DNA from: an uncultured Acidobacteriota bacterium
GTDB taxonomy: Bacteria > Acidobacteriota > Terriglobia > Terriglobales > Acidobacteriaceae
NCBI GenBank assembly: GCA_903832055.1
Contig: CAILAC010000008.1
Location: forward strand, 62,001 to 126,000
Length of the DNA stretch: 64,000 nt
Direction: 5' to 3'
A model generated the notes under the pieces. It saw nothing but the letters and a program-made list of their open reading frames with translations, was not told where the DNA came from and did no database searches. Numbering within the stretch: position 1 is the first letter of the stretch; each line of letters opens with the position of its first letter. Positions 1 through 6,923 of this stretch are shown here, piece by piece. The position numbers were made by a program, and so were the translations under genes.

Positions 1-403
1 GATTTCGATTGCACGAGCGATTTTGGCTGATCCGAAGATACTCATTCTTGACGAAGCCACTTCGAGCCTGGACTCGGAATCAGAGGCGCTGATTCAAGAG
101 GGGCTTTCATATCTGATGCGCGGACGCACCACTTTTGTAATTGCTCACCGGCTATCAACCATTCGGCGAGCTGACCAGATCCTGGTGATTGAGGATGGCA
201 GGATTCGCGAACGGGGAACTCACCCCGAGCTACTATCGCAACATGGACGCTACTATGATCTATACACGCGGCAGCACGCTTTTGAGAGCAATCTCTTTCT
301 GGCTCCGGGTGAGGGTGGCATTGCGGAAGATGAGGCGACGGTATCCCACGGTAATGGACCGCGGCTGAGCTTCTCTAAAGCCCTGCGCGGATTGCAACAG
401 TAG
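1..403 (+). CDS. ABC exporter, ATP-binding domain (5' end outside window)
   Basis: The frame is open from base 2, so only the last ~134 codons of a longer gene are here. Seen: the end of an ABC signature helix (SIARAIL), Walker B with D-loop ([11 protein letters not shown]) and the H-loop histidine (IAHRLS), then [12 protein letters not shown], typical of the nucleotide-binding domain of fused permease-ATPase exporters. About 40 poorly conserved residues follow the domain. Families of this kind export lipids, peptides or glycolipids across the inner membrane using ATP. The substrate cannot be told from this fragment. Beside NRPS and glycan genes a peptide or lipid-linked product is plausible (inference). 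Confidence 0.9.
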   Translation, partial: ISIARAILADPKILILDEATSSLDSESEALIQEGLSYLMRGRTTFVIAHRLSTIRRADQILVIEDGRIRERGTHPELLSQHGRYYDLYTRQHAFESNLFLAPGEGGIAEDEATVSHGNGPRLSFSKALRGLQQ

Positions 404-695
404 GCTGCCTGAGCTAATGTTGTTTTCGTTTCTCAACGATCAAAATAGCTCTGTTGAGGCTGCAACTTCATTGAACTTATGAGGCTTCTAGAGCCCATCT
501 CGCCTCTGAAACGAGATAGACAAACCATAGGGGCCAGCCCTGATAATGGCAGTGCGAATCAACCAAGCGTTCCCTGCGTGCTGCTATGAATTGAAGTCGC
601 ACGGCAGGACAAAGTGCAGCTGAATCTCTTAATGCGCCAACGCAGAGATCAAATGGCCATCGAAAGGTATATATTGCCGTCGATGAAATTTTAGT

Positions 696-1973
696 ATGAT
701 CTATCCGCAGCGTTATTTGCTGCAACTGGAAGAGTGGAGCGGATTGAAGGAACGAGCGAGACCAAAGGTGCTTTTGTGTGCAACGATGTGGTGGCCTTTG
801 GGGGCACGACTTGCAATGGCATTGCTGCGCCATGATTGTGCCGTATCCGCAGTATGTCCTCCCGGTCATCCACTGCGATTCGTAACCGGGACTGAGGAGA
901 TATTTACTTACAAAGGGCTGGATTCGGTGGGGTCGCTCAAAGCGGCCATCCTGGCGTCGAGTCCGGACCTAATTGTCCCTTGTGATGATGGGGTTGTCTG
1001 GCAGTTGCACGAGCTTCATGCCAGGAATCCTGAACTTCGTCCGCTGATCGAATCTTCCCTTGGTTCGCCAGAACGCTACTCGGAGATCCAGAGCCGTGGC
1101 GCGCTTCTGCAGGCTGCGGTCGATCTCGGGGTTAGGGTGCCGGTCACAAAGTCTCTGAATTCTCTGGAAGAACTTGAGTCGGTGGACCTGACTCAGGGCG
1201 CAGTTTTGAAATTGGATGGGACCTGGGGCGGAACTGGTGTTGCGATTGTCCGCTCACTCGCCGAGGCGGCGAATGCATTCAGGGAACTCTCGCGGCCTAT
1301 GGGTGCAAGCCTGGCCTGGAAGCGATGGCTGATCAATCGCGATCCTCTGGCCCTGTGGTCGTGGCGACGTCGCGAGAAGCCGAGATTGACGATTCAGGAG
1401 TTTATCCCTGGACGGCCAGCGAACGCCATGATCGCCTGCTGGCAGGGAGAAGTCCTTGGGATCGTGACGGTTAAAGTGATGGCTTCTCAGGGTGCAACGG
1501 GTGCCGCAACTGTGGTTCAGCTAATCGAGAATGCTGAGATTGAAAAGGCAGCGCGGTTGCTGTCCAGACACTTCAATCTGAATGGTTTTCATGGCCTGGA
1601 CTTTGTTCTTTCTGAGGCGGATGGCGGAGCCTACCTGATCGAACTGAATCCTCGCTGCACACAGCTTGGTCATCTAGTGCTTCCGGGCAAAGGGAACCTT
1701 GCTGGAGCGATCAGTGCGAAGTTGCAGGGCGCAGGCAGGCCGGTGCCGGCGAATGAAGACTGCATTGTGGGGAGCTCAGTAGCGTTCTTTCCGCAGGCCC
1801 TGAACTGGAACCCCAAGAGCCCTTATTTGCGGCGTGGCTATCACGATGTTCCATGGGAAGAGCCTGCTTTATTTCGAGATCTCTTGCTCGATTCCTGGCC
1901 GGAGAGGCAGTTGATCAGCAAGATTTATCACTATTTTCGTGTTTCAAAGCGGCCGGACGTTGTTGAATTTTAA
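696..1973 (+). CDS. ATP-grasp domain protein (carboxylate-amine ligase-like)
   Basis: A 425-residue protein of ATP-grasp layout. The N-terminal third is a Rossmann-like pre-ATP-grasp region (VLLCATMWWPLGARLA, then LIVPCDDG). A central ATP-binding lobe follows (AVLKLDGTWGGTGV, with the lysine and glycine-rich loop), then the Mg-binding motif ELNPRCTQLGH. Enzymes of this fold activate a carboxylate as an acyl phosphate and join it to an amine or thiol. The actual substrate is unknown. It follows the ABC exporter gene by ~290 bases and ends in a strong terminator shared with the convergent cupin gene. ATP-grasp ligases are common tailoring enzymes in peptide and capsule clusters; such a role here is inference. 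Confidence 0.85.
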   Translation: MIYPQRYLLQLEEWSGLKERARPKVLLCATMWWPLGARLAMALLRHDCAVSAVCPPGHPLRFVTGTEEIFTYKGLDSVGSLKAAILASSPDLIVPCDDGVVWQLHELHARNPELRPLIESSLGSPERYSEIQSRGALLQAAVDLGVRVPVTKSLNSLEELESVDLTQGAVLKLDGTWGGTGVAIVRSLAEAANAFRELSRPMGASLAWKRWLINRDPLALWSWRRREKPRLTIQEFIPGRPANAMIACWQGEVLGIVTVKVMASQGATGAATVVQLIENAEIEKAARLLSRHFNLNGFHGLDFVLSEADGGAYLIELNPRCTQLGHLVLPGKGNLAGAISAKLQGAGRPVPANEDCIVGSSVAFFPQALNWNPKSPYLRRGYHDVPWEEPALFRDLLLDSWPERQLISKIYHYFRVSKRPDVVEF

Positions 1974-1996
1974 GCACGAAATCTTGGACGAATGGG

Positions 1997-2033
1997 AAGG
2001 GGCTTGCAAACACTGCAGGCCCCTTGAGTTTTT
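1997..2033. terminator. Rho-independent terminator between convergent genes
   Basis: A 12-bp stem (AAGGGGCTTGCA at 1997-2008 with TGCAGGCCCCTT at 2014-2025, one G-U pair, 5-base loop) is followed by GAG and a run of five T at 2029-2033. It lies 24 bases after the ATP-grasp stop and just before the stop of the minus-strand cupin gene. The T-run serves the + strand; the stem may also act on the other strand. Confidence 0.85.
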
Positions 2034-2035
2034 GC

Positions 2036-2947
2036 TTACTTTCCTTTGATTTTCTTGATCAGGTTCTTGCCGGCAAATCCCAGTGAGACTGCAGCGCGCT
2101 TTGTGTTGTCGAGGATTGCCGATTTGCCCGGAGGCGTTGGATTCAAGCCCATCTTGCGCAGGTAGTAATTTGCCTGATAGACGTGTTTACGGCGCGAATC
2201 CTTGTACTGATAGCTGATGCTGAATGAGATGGAAACATTGTTGGGCGTCTTGAGCCAGTGCGGGGAGTTGACCGGAATATGAACGCCGGTGCCGGGACGC
2301 ATCTGATAGACGTAGGCACGGTCCTGGAACTCTGGTTTGTAGATGCCGGCGTTATTGTCCTTGGACCAGAACGTCTCCAGTTCTGTCTCAGGTGTCACAT
2401 CGCGGTCATTGCGGTCAAAGATATTCATTTCCTTGTTGCCGCTCACCTGCATGAGGAAATTGCATTCGCGATCGATGTGATAAGCCGTGATGCGATTGGG
2501 TGAGGTGAAGAAGATGATTGCTTCCTGGCTCTTCTTGTCTTCATCAATCTGGCGGCCAGTGAGGAGTTTGACCTCGTTGAGGCATTGCTCCAGAAGTGCG
2601 TTGTATTCGGGATCCTTTTCGAGATGACGCAGCATCATCCAGCCGCTGGCCTCGTCGATGTTGTCGAACACCTCTTTGGAGGTCAGTTTTCGCTCAGGAA
2701 GTTGCTGCCAGCGCTGACCGATGATGATCGGTCCATGGTCGTAGTATGCGTGATGCATCAGGACCGGATGGTCGAGGATCTGCCGGATACGCGGCAACTG
2801 AAACATGGGGTGATCAGCCGTGAAACAGTGATTGAATTCAAACGGCTTTTCGTCAAAATCGGTATGGAAGCCGGGATTGGATGGGTCAAAAATCGAAGTC
2901 TGAACTGGGGTCTTCACAGGTACTTCAGCAACGGCCGTGGCGTGCAT
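2036..2947 (-). CDS. JmjC/cupin-like domain protein (putative Fe(II)/2-oxoglutarate oxygenase fold)
   Basis: A 303-residue protein. A HxD pair (YHIDRE, His157/Asp159) sits about 70 residues before a second histidine stretch (VHIPVNSPHWLK). This is the metal-ligand arrangement of cupin_8/JmjC-like proteins, which use Fe(II) and 2-oxoglutarate to hydroxylate peptides or small molecules. No signal peptide is visible, so it is likely cytoplasmic. It is transcribed alone, converging on the ATP-grasp gene. Many such proteins are annotated as transcription factors by distant similarity; an oxygenase or a non-catalytic sugar/peptide-binding role is equally possible. A link to hydroxylation of the nearby NRPS product is inference. 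Confidence 0.8.
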   Translation of the reverse strand: MHATAVAEVPVKTPVQTSIFDPSNPGFHTDFDEKPFEFNHCFTADHPMFQLPRIRQILDHPVLMHHAYYDHGPIIIGQRWQQLPERKLTSKEVFDNIDEASGWMMLRHLEKDPEYNALLEQCLNEVKLLTGRQIDEDKKSQEAIIFFTSPNRITAYHIDRECNFLMQVSGNKEMNIFDRNDRDVTPETELETFWSKDNNAGIYKPEFQDRAYVYQMRPGTGVHIPVNSPHWLKTPNNVSISFSISYQYKDSRRKHVYQANYYLRKMGLNPTPPGKSAILDNTKRAAVSLGFAGKNLIKKIKGK

Positions 2948-3022
2948 GGATCCTCCTGGAATTCCGGGGATACGAGTAATTTATCGTAGCGCTCCGGCGA
3001 TTTACAAATAGTATTTGAAGTC

Positions 3023-3181
3023 ATGCCTCGTATTCAGGCTAGCACAGGGAGAATTGAAAACCGGGCTAAAGCGGCCTACCAAGGTAGCATCCTATCTACA
3101 CCAAAAGTGGAAATGATCGGCGCCCGGGATGCCATATCGGGCTTCATCACTAAGTCATCTGCTGCCTGCAGAACCGACTAA
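3023..3181 (+). CDS. Possible small ORF, 52 codons, unknown
   Basis: ATG at 3023 to TAA at 3179-3181 encodes 52 residues, divergent from the cupin gene. The only upstream Shine-Dalgarno-like bases are GAAG, very close to the ATG. Its second half (STPKVEMIGARDAISG then a Thr/Ser/Cys-containing tail) faintly resembles leader peptides of ribosomal peptides of the lasso type (a P-x-V/L-x-x-x-G pattern). No matching cyclase or protease gene is in the window. It may be chance. Confidence 0.15.
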   Translation: MPRIQASTGRIENRAKAAYQGSILSTPKVEMIGARDAISGFITKSSAACRTD

Positions 3182-3237
3182 CCCGGCTATGTTGGCCCGA
3201 CTTGCTGTTTGTAGATTGCGAGAGGGTTCAGTCTGGA

Positions 3238-3260
3238 CTAACTTGGCCCACGCAAGTTAG
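3238..3260. promoter_or_regulatory. Perfect inverted repeat, possible operator
   Basis: CTAACTTG (3238-3245) and CAAGTTAG (3253-3260) are exact reverse complements around a 7-base spacer. No T-run follows on either strand, which argues against a terminator. It lies ~290 bases upstream of the cupin gene start. Confidence 0.35.
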
Positions 3261-3344
3261 TCGCCAGGGACTATCTGGACGGCACCGGCAGGATGGTGCA
3301 GTGCCTGCGCAATCATGTTCCCACGCAAGTTGGGAGATGGCTGG

Positions 3345-4799
3345 CTATCGAGCTGGGGACGGTGCTGCAGGGGCCGCGGAGGCGGCCATCGGCGGCCAGG
3401 ACTGAAAACGGACAACCTCTGGAAACGGCTGTTGTGGATTGGAGAGCAAGGGCTGGGGCTGGCCCTTGAGCGTCTGAAGGAAGAAGGCTACAACATAGGC
3501 GTTGATGATGGTGGCGGCGCGGGACTGCGGCAGAGTTCCGATTCCAGACAGGGAGTGAAAGGGCGAGAAGAATCCTTTGTCGCTGAAGTTCTCGTGGTCG
3601 ATGCCGCGAATCACAACCTGGTATCCGCCATAGTGCTGAAATGATGCGGCGAGTGCAGTTTCGCCCAGCTTGCTCATCTGCGCGTGTACACGCGTGCTTT
3701 GAATGGTCGAGTATTCACTGCCGGGGGGCATTTCGGGAGCCTCGGCCTGAATGCGGAAGAGTGGTTTGGGCAAGCCAGTTTCTGCGACCGGGCCATGCAG
3801 CACGCCGTCAAGGACGATGGCGGAAACTACGCGGGAGTCTTCGCTGGCGAGTTCGGCGGAGACCGAGCCTCCAAAGGAGTGGCCGAAAGCGCCCACGTGG
3901 GCCAGATCAAAATGGCCGGCCATGGGGTCGGTTTGGGAGCGGTCAAGTTCGGCGAGTTGGTTCAGAACAAACTTGTCGTCGTCTGTCTGCACTCTCATTT
4001 CGTTGTGCGCGAGGTTCAGTCGCTGCTCCAGGGTGAGGGTGGGCTTGGAATAGAAATCCCCGAGGTCAACCTGTGATCGGCCGTCGGCAACCCGGCCATC
4101 GTGCAGTTGAACAATCGCTGCGTTGTAGGGATGCGAGACGCCGACCACGATGAATCCGTGGCTGGCCAGATCCTGCATGATATAGCTGCTTCGGTTGCGA
4201 AAGCCCCGCCATGCGTGATTAAAGAGGATGACGGGGAAGCGGCCGGCCGCTATCGGAGCATCCAGCAGAGCGTCGGTTTTGAGTACTGCCTGATAGGTGG
4301 AGCGGAAGTCGGTTTCCTTCCACTGCCGGTAAAACGCGTGCGGGCCGTCGGTGGTCGCTGAGGGGTACCAGACCTGGATGACGACCTCGCGATTTCCGTG
4401 CGGGGTGTGGGGATGGGTCTCCTGGCGAGCCGGGTCAACGAAATAGAACGTTCGGGTAGCAATCGGGTAGGGGCCGGTAGGCCGCAAGACGTGAAACATC
4501 GGCAGGGTGTAGCAGAATGCGAGACCACACACGAGAAGAAGTGCGACAACTGCAGATGTATAGATGGGCGCCTTGCCCTTCCAGCCGGGCCTGGTCAGCG
4601 GCAGCAGGAGGAGAAGAATCGCCAGGTAGATGGGTATCATCTGCCAGTGAGCGCCCTCGAACCATGCATGCACGGGAAGCAGGAGCAAAGCGACCAGCGC
4701 GGCAAGGCGAATCCAGACCGGCCAGGCCCTGCGCGCGAGCAGTGCCCATGCCACTGCAGGAATACTCAGGACGACCATCAACCATTCAAACGTGCGCAT
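3345..4799 (-). CDS. Membrane-anchored alpha/beta hydrolase (PAF-acetylhydrolase-like), copy 1
   Basis: A 484-residue protein. About four hydrophobic segments fill the first ~115 residues (e.g. LAALVALLLLPVHAW), followed by an alpha/beta-hydrolase domain. Seen: oxyanion-side strand PVILFNHAWRG, nucleophile elbow GHSFGGS, and a late histidine in GIDHENFSD. This matches the platelet-activating-factor acetylhydrolase/dienelactone hydrolase type, which cleaves short acyl esters. The catalytic domain probably faces the periplasm behind the N-terminal anchor (inference). The tail is Ala/Pro-rich and unconserved. A paralogue with the same layout lies at 10347-11786; the two flank the flippase and the stand-alone NRPS. 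A role in acyl removal from the glycan or lipopeptide is inference. Confidence 0.88.
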   Translation of the reverse strand: MRTFEWLMVVLSIPAVAWALLARRAWPVWIRLAALVALLLLPVHAWFEGAHWQMIPIYLAILLLLLPLTRPGWKGKAPIYTSAVVALLLVCGLAFCYTLPMFHVLRPTGPYPIATRTFYFVDPARQETHPHTPHGNREVVIQVWYPSATTDGPHAFYRQWKETDFRSTYQAVLKTDALLDAPIAAGRFPVILFNHAWRGFRNRSSYIMQDLASHGFIVVGVSHPYNAAIVQLHDGRVADGRSQVDLGDFYSKPTLTLEQRLNLAHNEMRVQTDDDKFVLNQLAELDRSQTDPMAGHFDLAHVGAFGHSFGGSVSAELASEDSRVVSAIVLDGVLHGPVAETGLPKPLFRIQAEAPEMPPGSEYSTIQSTRVHAQMSKLGETALAASFQHYGGYQVVIRGIDHENFSDKGFFSPFHSLSGIGTLPQSRAATIINAYVVAFFLQTLKGQPQPLLSNPQQPFPEVVRFQSWPPMAASAAPAAPSPAR

Positions 4800-5141
4800 C
4801 GTTTCCCCTATCCGGACTTTGTGCTGAGGTTAGCATAAGGGCTGCAATTGCATCCTGCGAACGCCCTGCAACGAAGCGGTAGATCGGTACAACTTCAGAG
4901 GCAGGGTGCATTCCTGAGCAACAAGGCACAGGCTATACTTTGATTATCAGTACCAGAGATTCTCGAATTGCCCGCAGAGCAATTTGAACAGCGGCTCATC
5001 GGTTGATTTGTATTTCTCTGTCGCCAGGTACAAGTTCTGCCGATTAATTCGAAACAGGGCAACTTTCTTCAACACATTGTGATATTCCCGGTGACGATTG
5101 ATTCCATTAGCCCCAATGACCTTTGCCAGTGACAGCCGACG
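4800..5141. other. Divergent intergenic region (hydrolase / flippase)
   Basis: A 342-base region between divergent starts. The only site I can point to is a sigma-70-like pair at 4911-4939 on the + strand. No good Shine-Dalgarno precedes the flippase ATG at 5142. Confidence 0.4.
4911..4939 (+). promoter_or_regulatory. Possible sigma-70-type promoter for the flippase gene
   Basis: TTCCTG at 4911-4916 and TATACT at 4934-4939 are separated by 17 bases. The -10 matches five of six consensus bases and the -35 is weak. It would give a leader of ~200 bases. Confidence 0.25.
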
Positions 5142-6557
5142 ATGACGATTGATACCGAGCCGACTGCGACAATAATTGAGGAGCCAGCCGACCTGCCGGT
5201 GCAGGCTCCGGGCCGGTCGCTCGAATCGCGCGCGCTCAAGGGAACCTATATTGTTGTCGCATTTTACGGCGCGGCGTCGGCCCTCAGGATGGTGAGCAGT
5301 GTTGTCCTGACGCGCTTCTTCCCTCCTGAGATGTTTGGGTTGATGGCATTGCTGACCACGGTCATCGTGGGTTTGAATCTTTTCAGCCACATTGGTCTGG
5401 AAGACAGTATTGTTCAAAATCCCCGCGGAGATGACGAGGCATTCATCAACACCGCGTGGACGATTCAGGCATTGCGCGGGATTGGTCTGTGGTTGCTCAC
5501 GGTGATTCTGGCATGGCCGGTAGCGCACTTTTACCATGAGCCGCGCCTCATGTGGTTGCTGCCAGTAGTCGGGTTTGGATGTGTAATTGCCGGGTTCAGT
5601 TCACCAAACCTGCTTACGCTGGCCCGAAACCTTGGAGTCGGCCGCCTGTCGCTGCTGGAGCTGAGCTGCCAATTTGTGCTGTTTGCGGTATCGCTCATCT
5701 GGGCTTTTTTTCAGCGAACAATCTGGGCACTCGCAATTGGCCGGGTGATTTCCGAATTGGTCCGCATGTACCTGAGCTACAAGTTGCTCGATGGAGGCAT
5801 TCGCCCCCGCTTCGTTCTGGAACGGGAATCAGTGCGGACCCTGCTTGGATTTGGCCGCTGGATTCTGCTGAGCACGTCGCTGACATTTCTCGCAACGCAG
5901 TCTGACCGGCTGATTCTGGCCAAGCTCACGTCGTTCCAGATGCTGGGTATTTATGGCATTGCCTTCTCACTTTCGGATTTGCCGAGGCAGATCATCGGCA
6001 TGTTCGCGCAGAGAGTGGGTTTCCCGTTTATCGCAAAGTTTTCTCATCTTGAGCGTTCCGAGTTTCGCGCGGTACTGCTCAAGTACCGGATGATGGTACT
6101 GGCAGTGGGCGCAGTGCTGCTCACGTTTACGATCTGCATTGGCGACGTATTTATCATGCACGCCTACAAGAAGCCCTACCACGACGCCGCATGGATGATC
6201 GCAATATTCGCGGCAGGCCTGTGGCACACGTTGCTTTACAACACGATTTCCTACACAATTCTTTCCATCCAAAAGGCGCACTACAACGCGGTGGCCAATT
6301 TCTTTTACTGCATCACCGTTTTCCTGCTGCTGCCTTTCGGCTACATTCACTTCGGCATGGTGGGGGCGGTCGCGGCAGTTGCCATGAGTGATCTGCCGGT
6401 TTACATCGTGAATGTCTATGCGGCCGTGAAGAACGGGCTTGGCACGCTGCGCCAGGATGCTTACATGACCATTTTCTTCCTCGTGACTCTGGCCATCGGT
6501 CTTGCGATCAGACATGTCTTCGGACTTGGAATTCCGTTTCCGACTTTGCTTCACTAG
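5142..6557 (+). CDS. Polysaccharide flippase, Wzx/MATE-like
   Basis: A 471-residue integral membrane protein with about 12-14 hydrophobic helices and a short charged cytoplasmic N-terminus. It has the N-terminal polysaccharide-synthase pattern (LKGTYIVVAFYGAASALRMV, then VLTRFFPPEMFGLMAL) and the conserved central ATQSDRLILAKL. The family moves undecaprenyl-linked oligosaccharides from the inner to the outer leaflet of the inner membrane for polymerisation. It is the only flippase in the window, so it probably serves the Wzy-like proteins at 51335 and 61126 and the Wza/Wzc pair at 17694-21063 (inference). It stands alone on the + strand; no terminator was seen after it. Confidence 0.92.
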   Translation: MTIDTEPTATIIEEPADLPVQAPGRSLESRALKGTYIVVAFYGAASALRMVSSVVLTRFFPPEMFGLMALLTTVIVGLNLFSHIGLEDSIVQNPRGDDEAFINTAWTIQALRGIGLWLLTVILAWPVAHFYHEPRLMWLLPVVGFGCVIAGFSSPNLLTLARNLGVGRLSLLELSCQFVLFAVSLIWAFFQRTIWALAIGRVISELVRMYLSYKLLDGGIRPRFVLERESVRTLLGFGRWILLSTSLTFLATQSDRLILAKLTSFQMLGIYGIAFSLSDLPRQIIGMFAQRVGFPFIAKFSHLERSEFRAVLLKYRMMVLAVGAVLLTFTICIGDVFIMHAYKKPYHDAAWMIAIFAAGLWHTLLYNTISYTILSIQKAHYNAVANFFYCITVFLLLPFGYIHFGMVGAVAAVAMSDLPVYIVNVYAAVKNGLGTLRQDAYMTIFFLVTLAIGLAIRHVFGLGIPFPTLLH

Positions 6558-6923
6558 GCTAAATTGGGAATCGTTGACTTAGCGCATTCCTGGGATGCAA
6601 AACTGCAAACAAGGTTCAATTGAACACAGTGTTTTGCCAGAAGTTGAGTTATGCTAACGACAATATGGTGTGACTGCGCAAGAAATTAGGGGCGGCCCAT
6701 GTATCGACTGTCAGAATGGAGAGGTGTCGAAGGCAGAAATGCCGAGGCAAATCCAGAATTGCATTCGATATACGAGCAACCCGTGAAGCGCAAACTCGCA
6801 TCTACCAGTAGAGGTTTCAGTTTTCATTTTGGGCGCTCTTCGGTTCACTGGGAGAATCCTTCGACTTTAGCCTAACCTTGCCTTTGCGAATAGATGCAGG
6901 CATGAGTACTTCGTTCGACAGTT
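6558..6923. other. Intergenic region upstream of stand-alone NRPS
   Basis: 366 bases with lower GC than the flanks. It holds a possible 58-codon ORF (6699-6875). No convincing promoter or terminator was found. The N-terminal half of a condensation domain that should precede the NRPS frame is not recognisable here. Confidence 0.4.
6699..6875 (+). CDS. Possible small ORF, 58 codons, unknown
   Basis: ATG at 6699 to TAA at 6873-6875, preceded at good distance by a purine-rich AGGGG (from about 6688). The 58-residue product contains IYEQPVKRKLASTSRGF. That loosely recalls the YExP...KR..L..T pattern of leader peptides in some putative RiPP precursors. No aspartate or glutamate stands at positions 7-9 after the Gly, so a lasso ring is not supported. 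Codon use includes several AGA and is not like the neighbours. It may be spurious. Confidence 0.25.
   Translation: MYRLSEWRGVEGRNAEANPELHSIYEQPVKRKLASTSRGFSFHFGRSSVHWENPSTLA

Larger units (their letters stand above)
2948..3344. other. Intergenic region upstream of the cupin gene
   Basis: A 397-base gap between two minus-strand genes. It holds a perfect 8-bp dyad (3238-3260), a 12-base direct repeat CCCACGCAAGTT at 3247-3258 and 3320-3331, and one possible small + strand ORF (3023-3181). No terminator with a T-run for the 3345 gene was found. Confidence 0.5.

Noticed and set aside
590-620. Sigma-54-like CGGCAGGACAAAGTGC upstream of the ATP-grasp gene
   Set aside because: The GG-to-GC spacing is 11, not 10, and the TTGC element is not matched.
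3105-3140. Minus-strand GG-N10-GC near 3130 facing the cupin gene
   Set aside because: Only the dinucleotides match; the -12 region reads CGCC rather than TTGC.
4947-5537. 196-codon minus-strand frame
   Set aside because: Overlaps the conserved N-terminus of the flippase; composition rich in Arg/His/Gln as expected from an antisense frame.
6699-6875. Lasso-peptide core in the 58-codon ORF
   Set aside because: No Asp or Glu at positions 7-9 after the Gly and no Thr at the leader penultimate position; no cyclase or protease gene seen.
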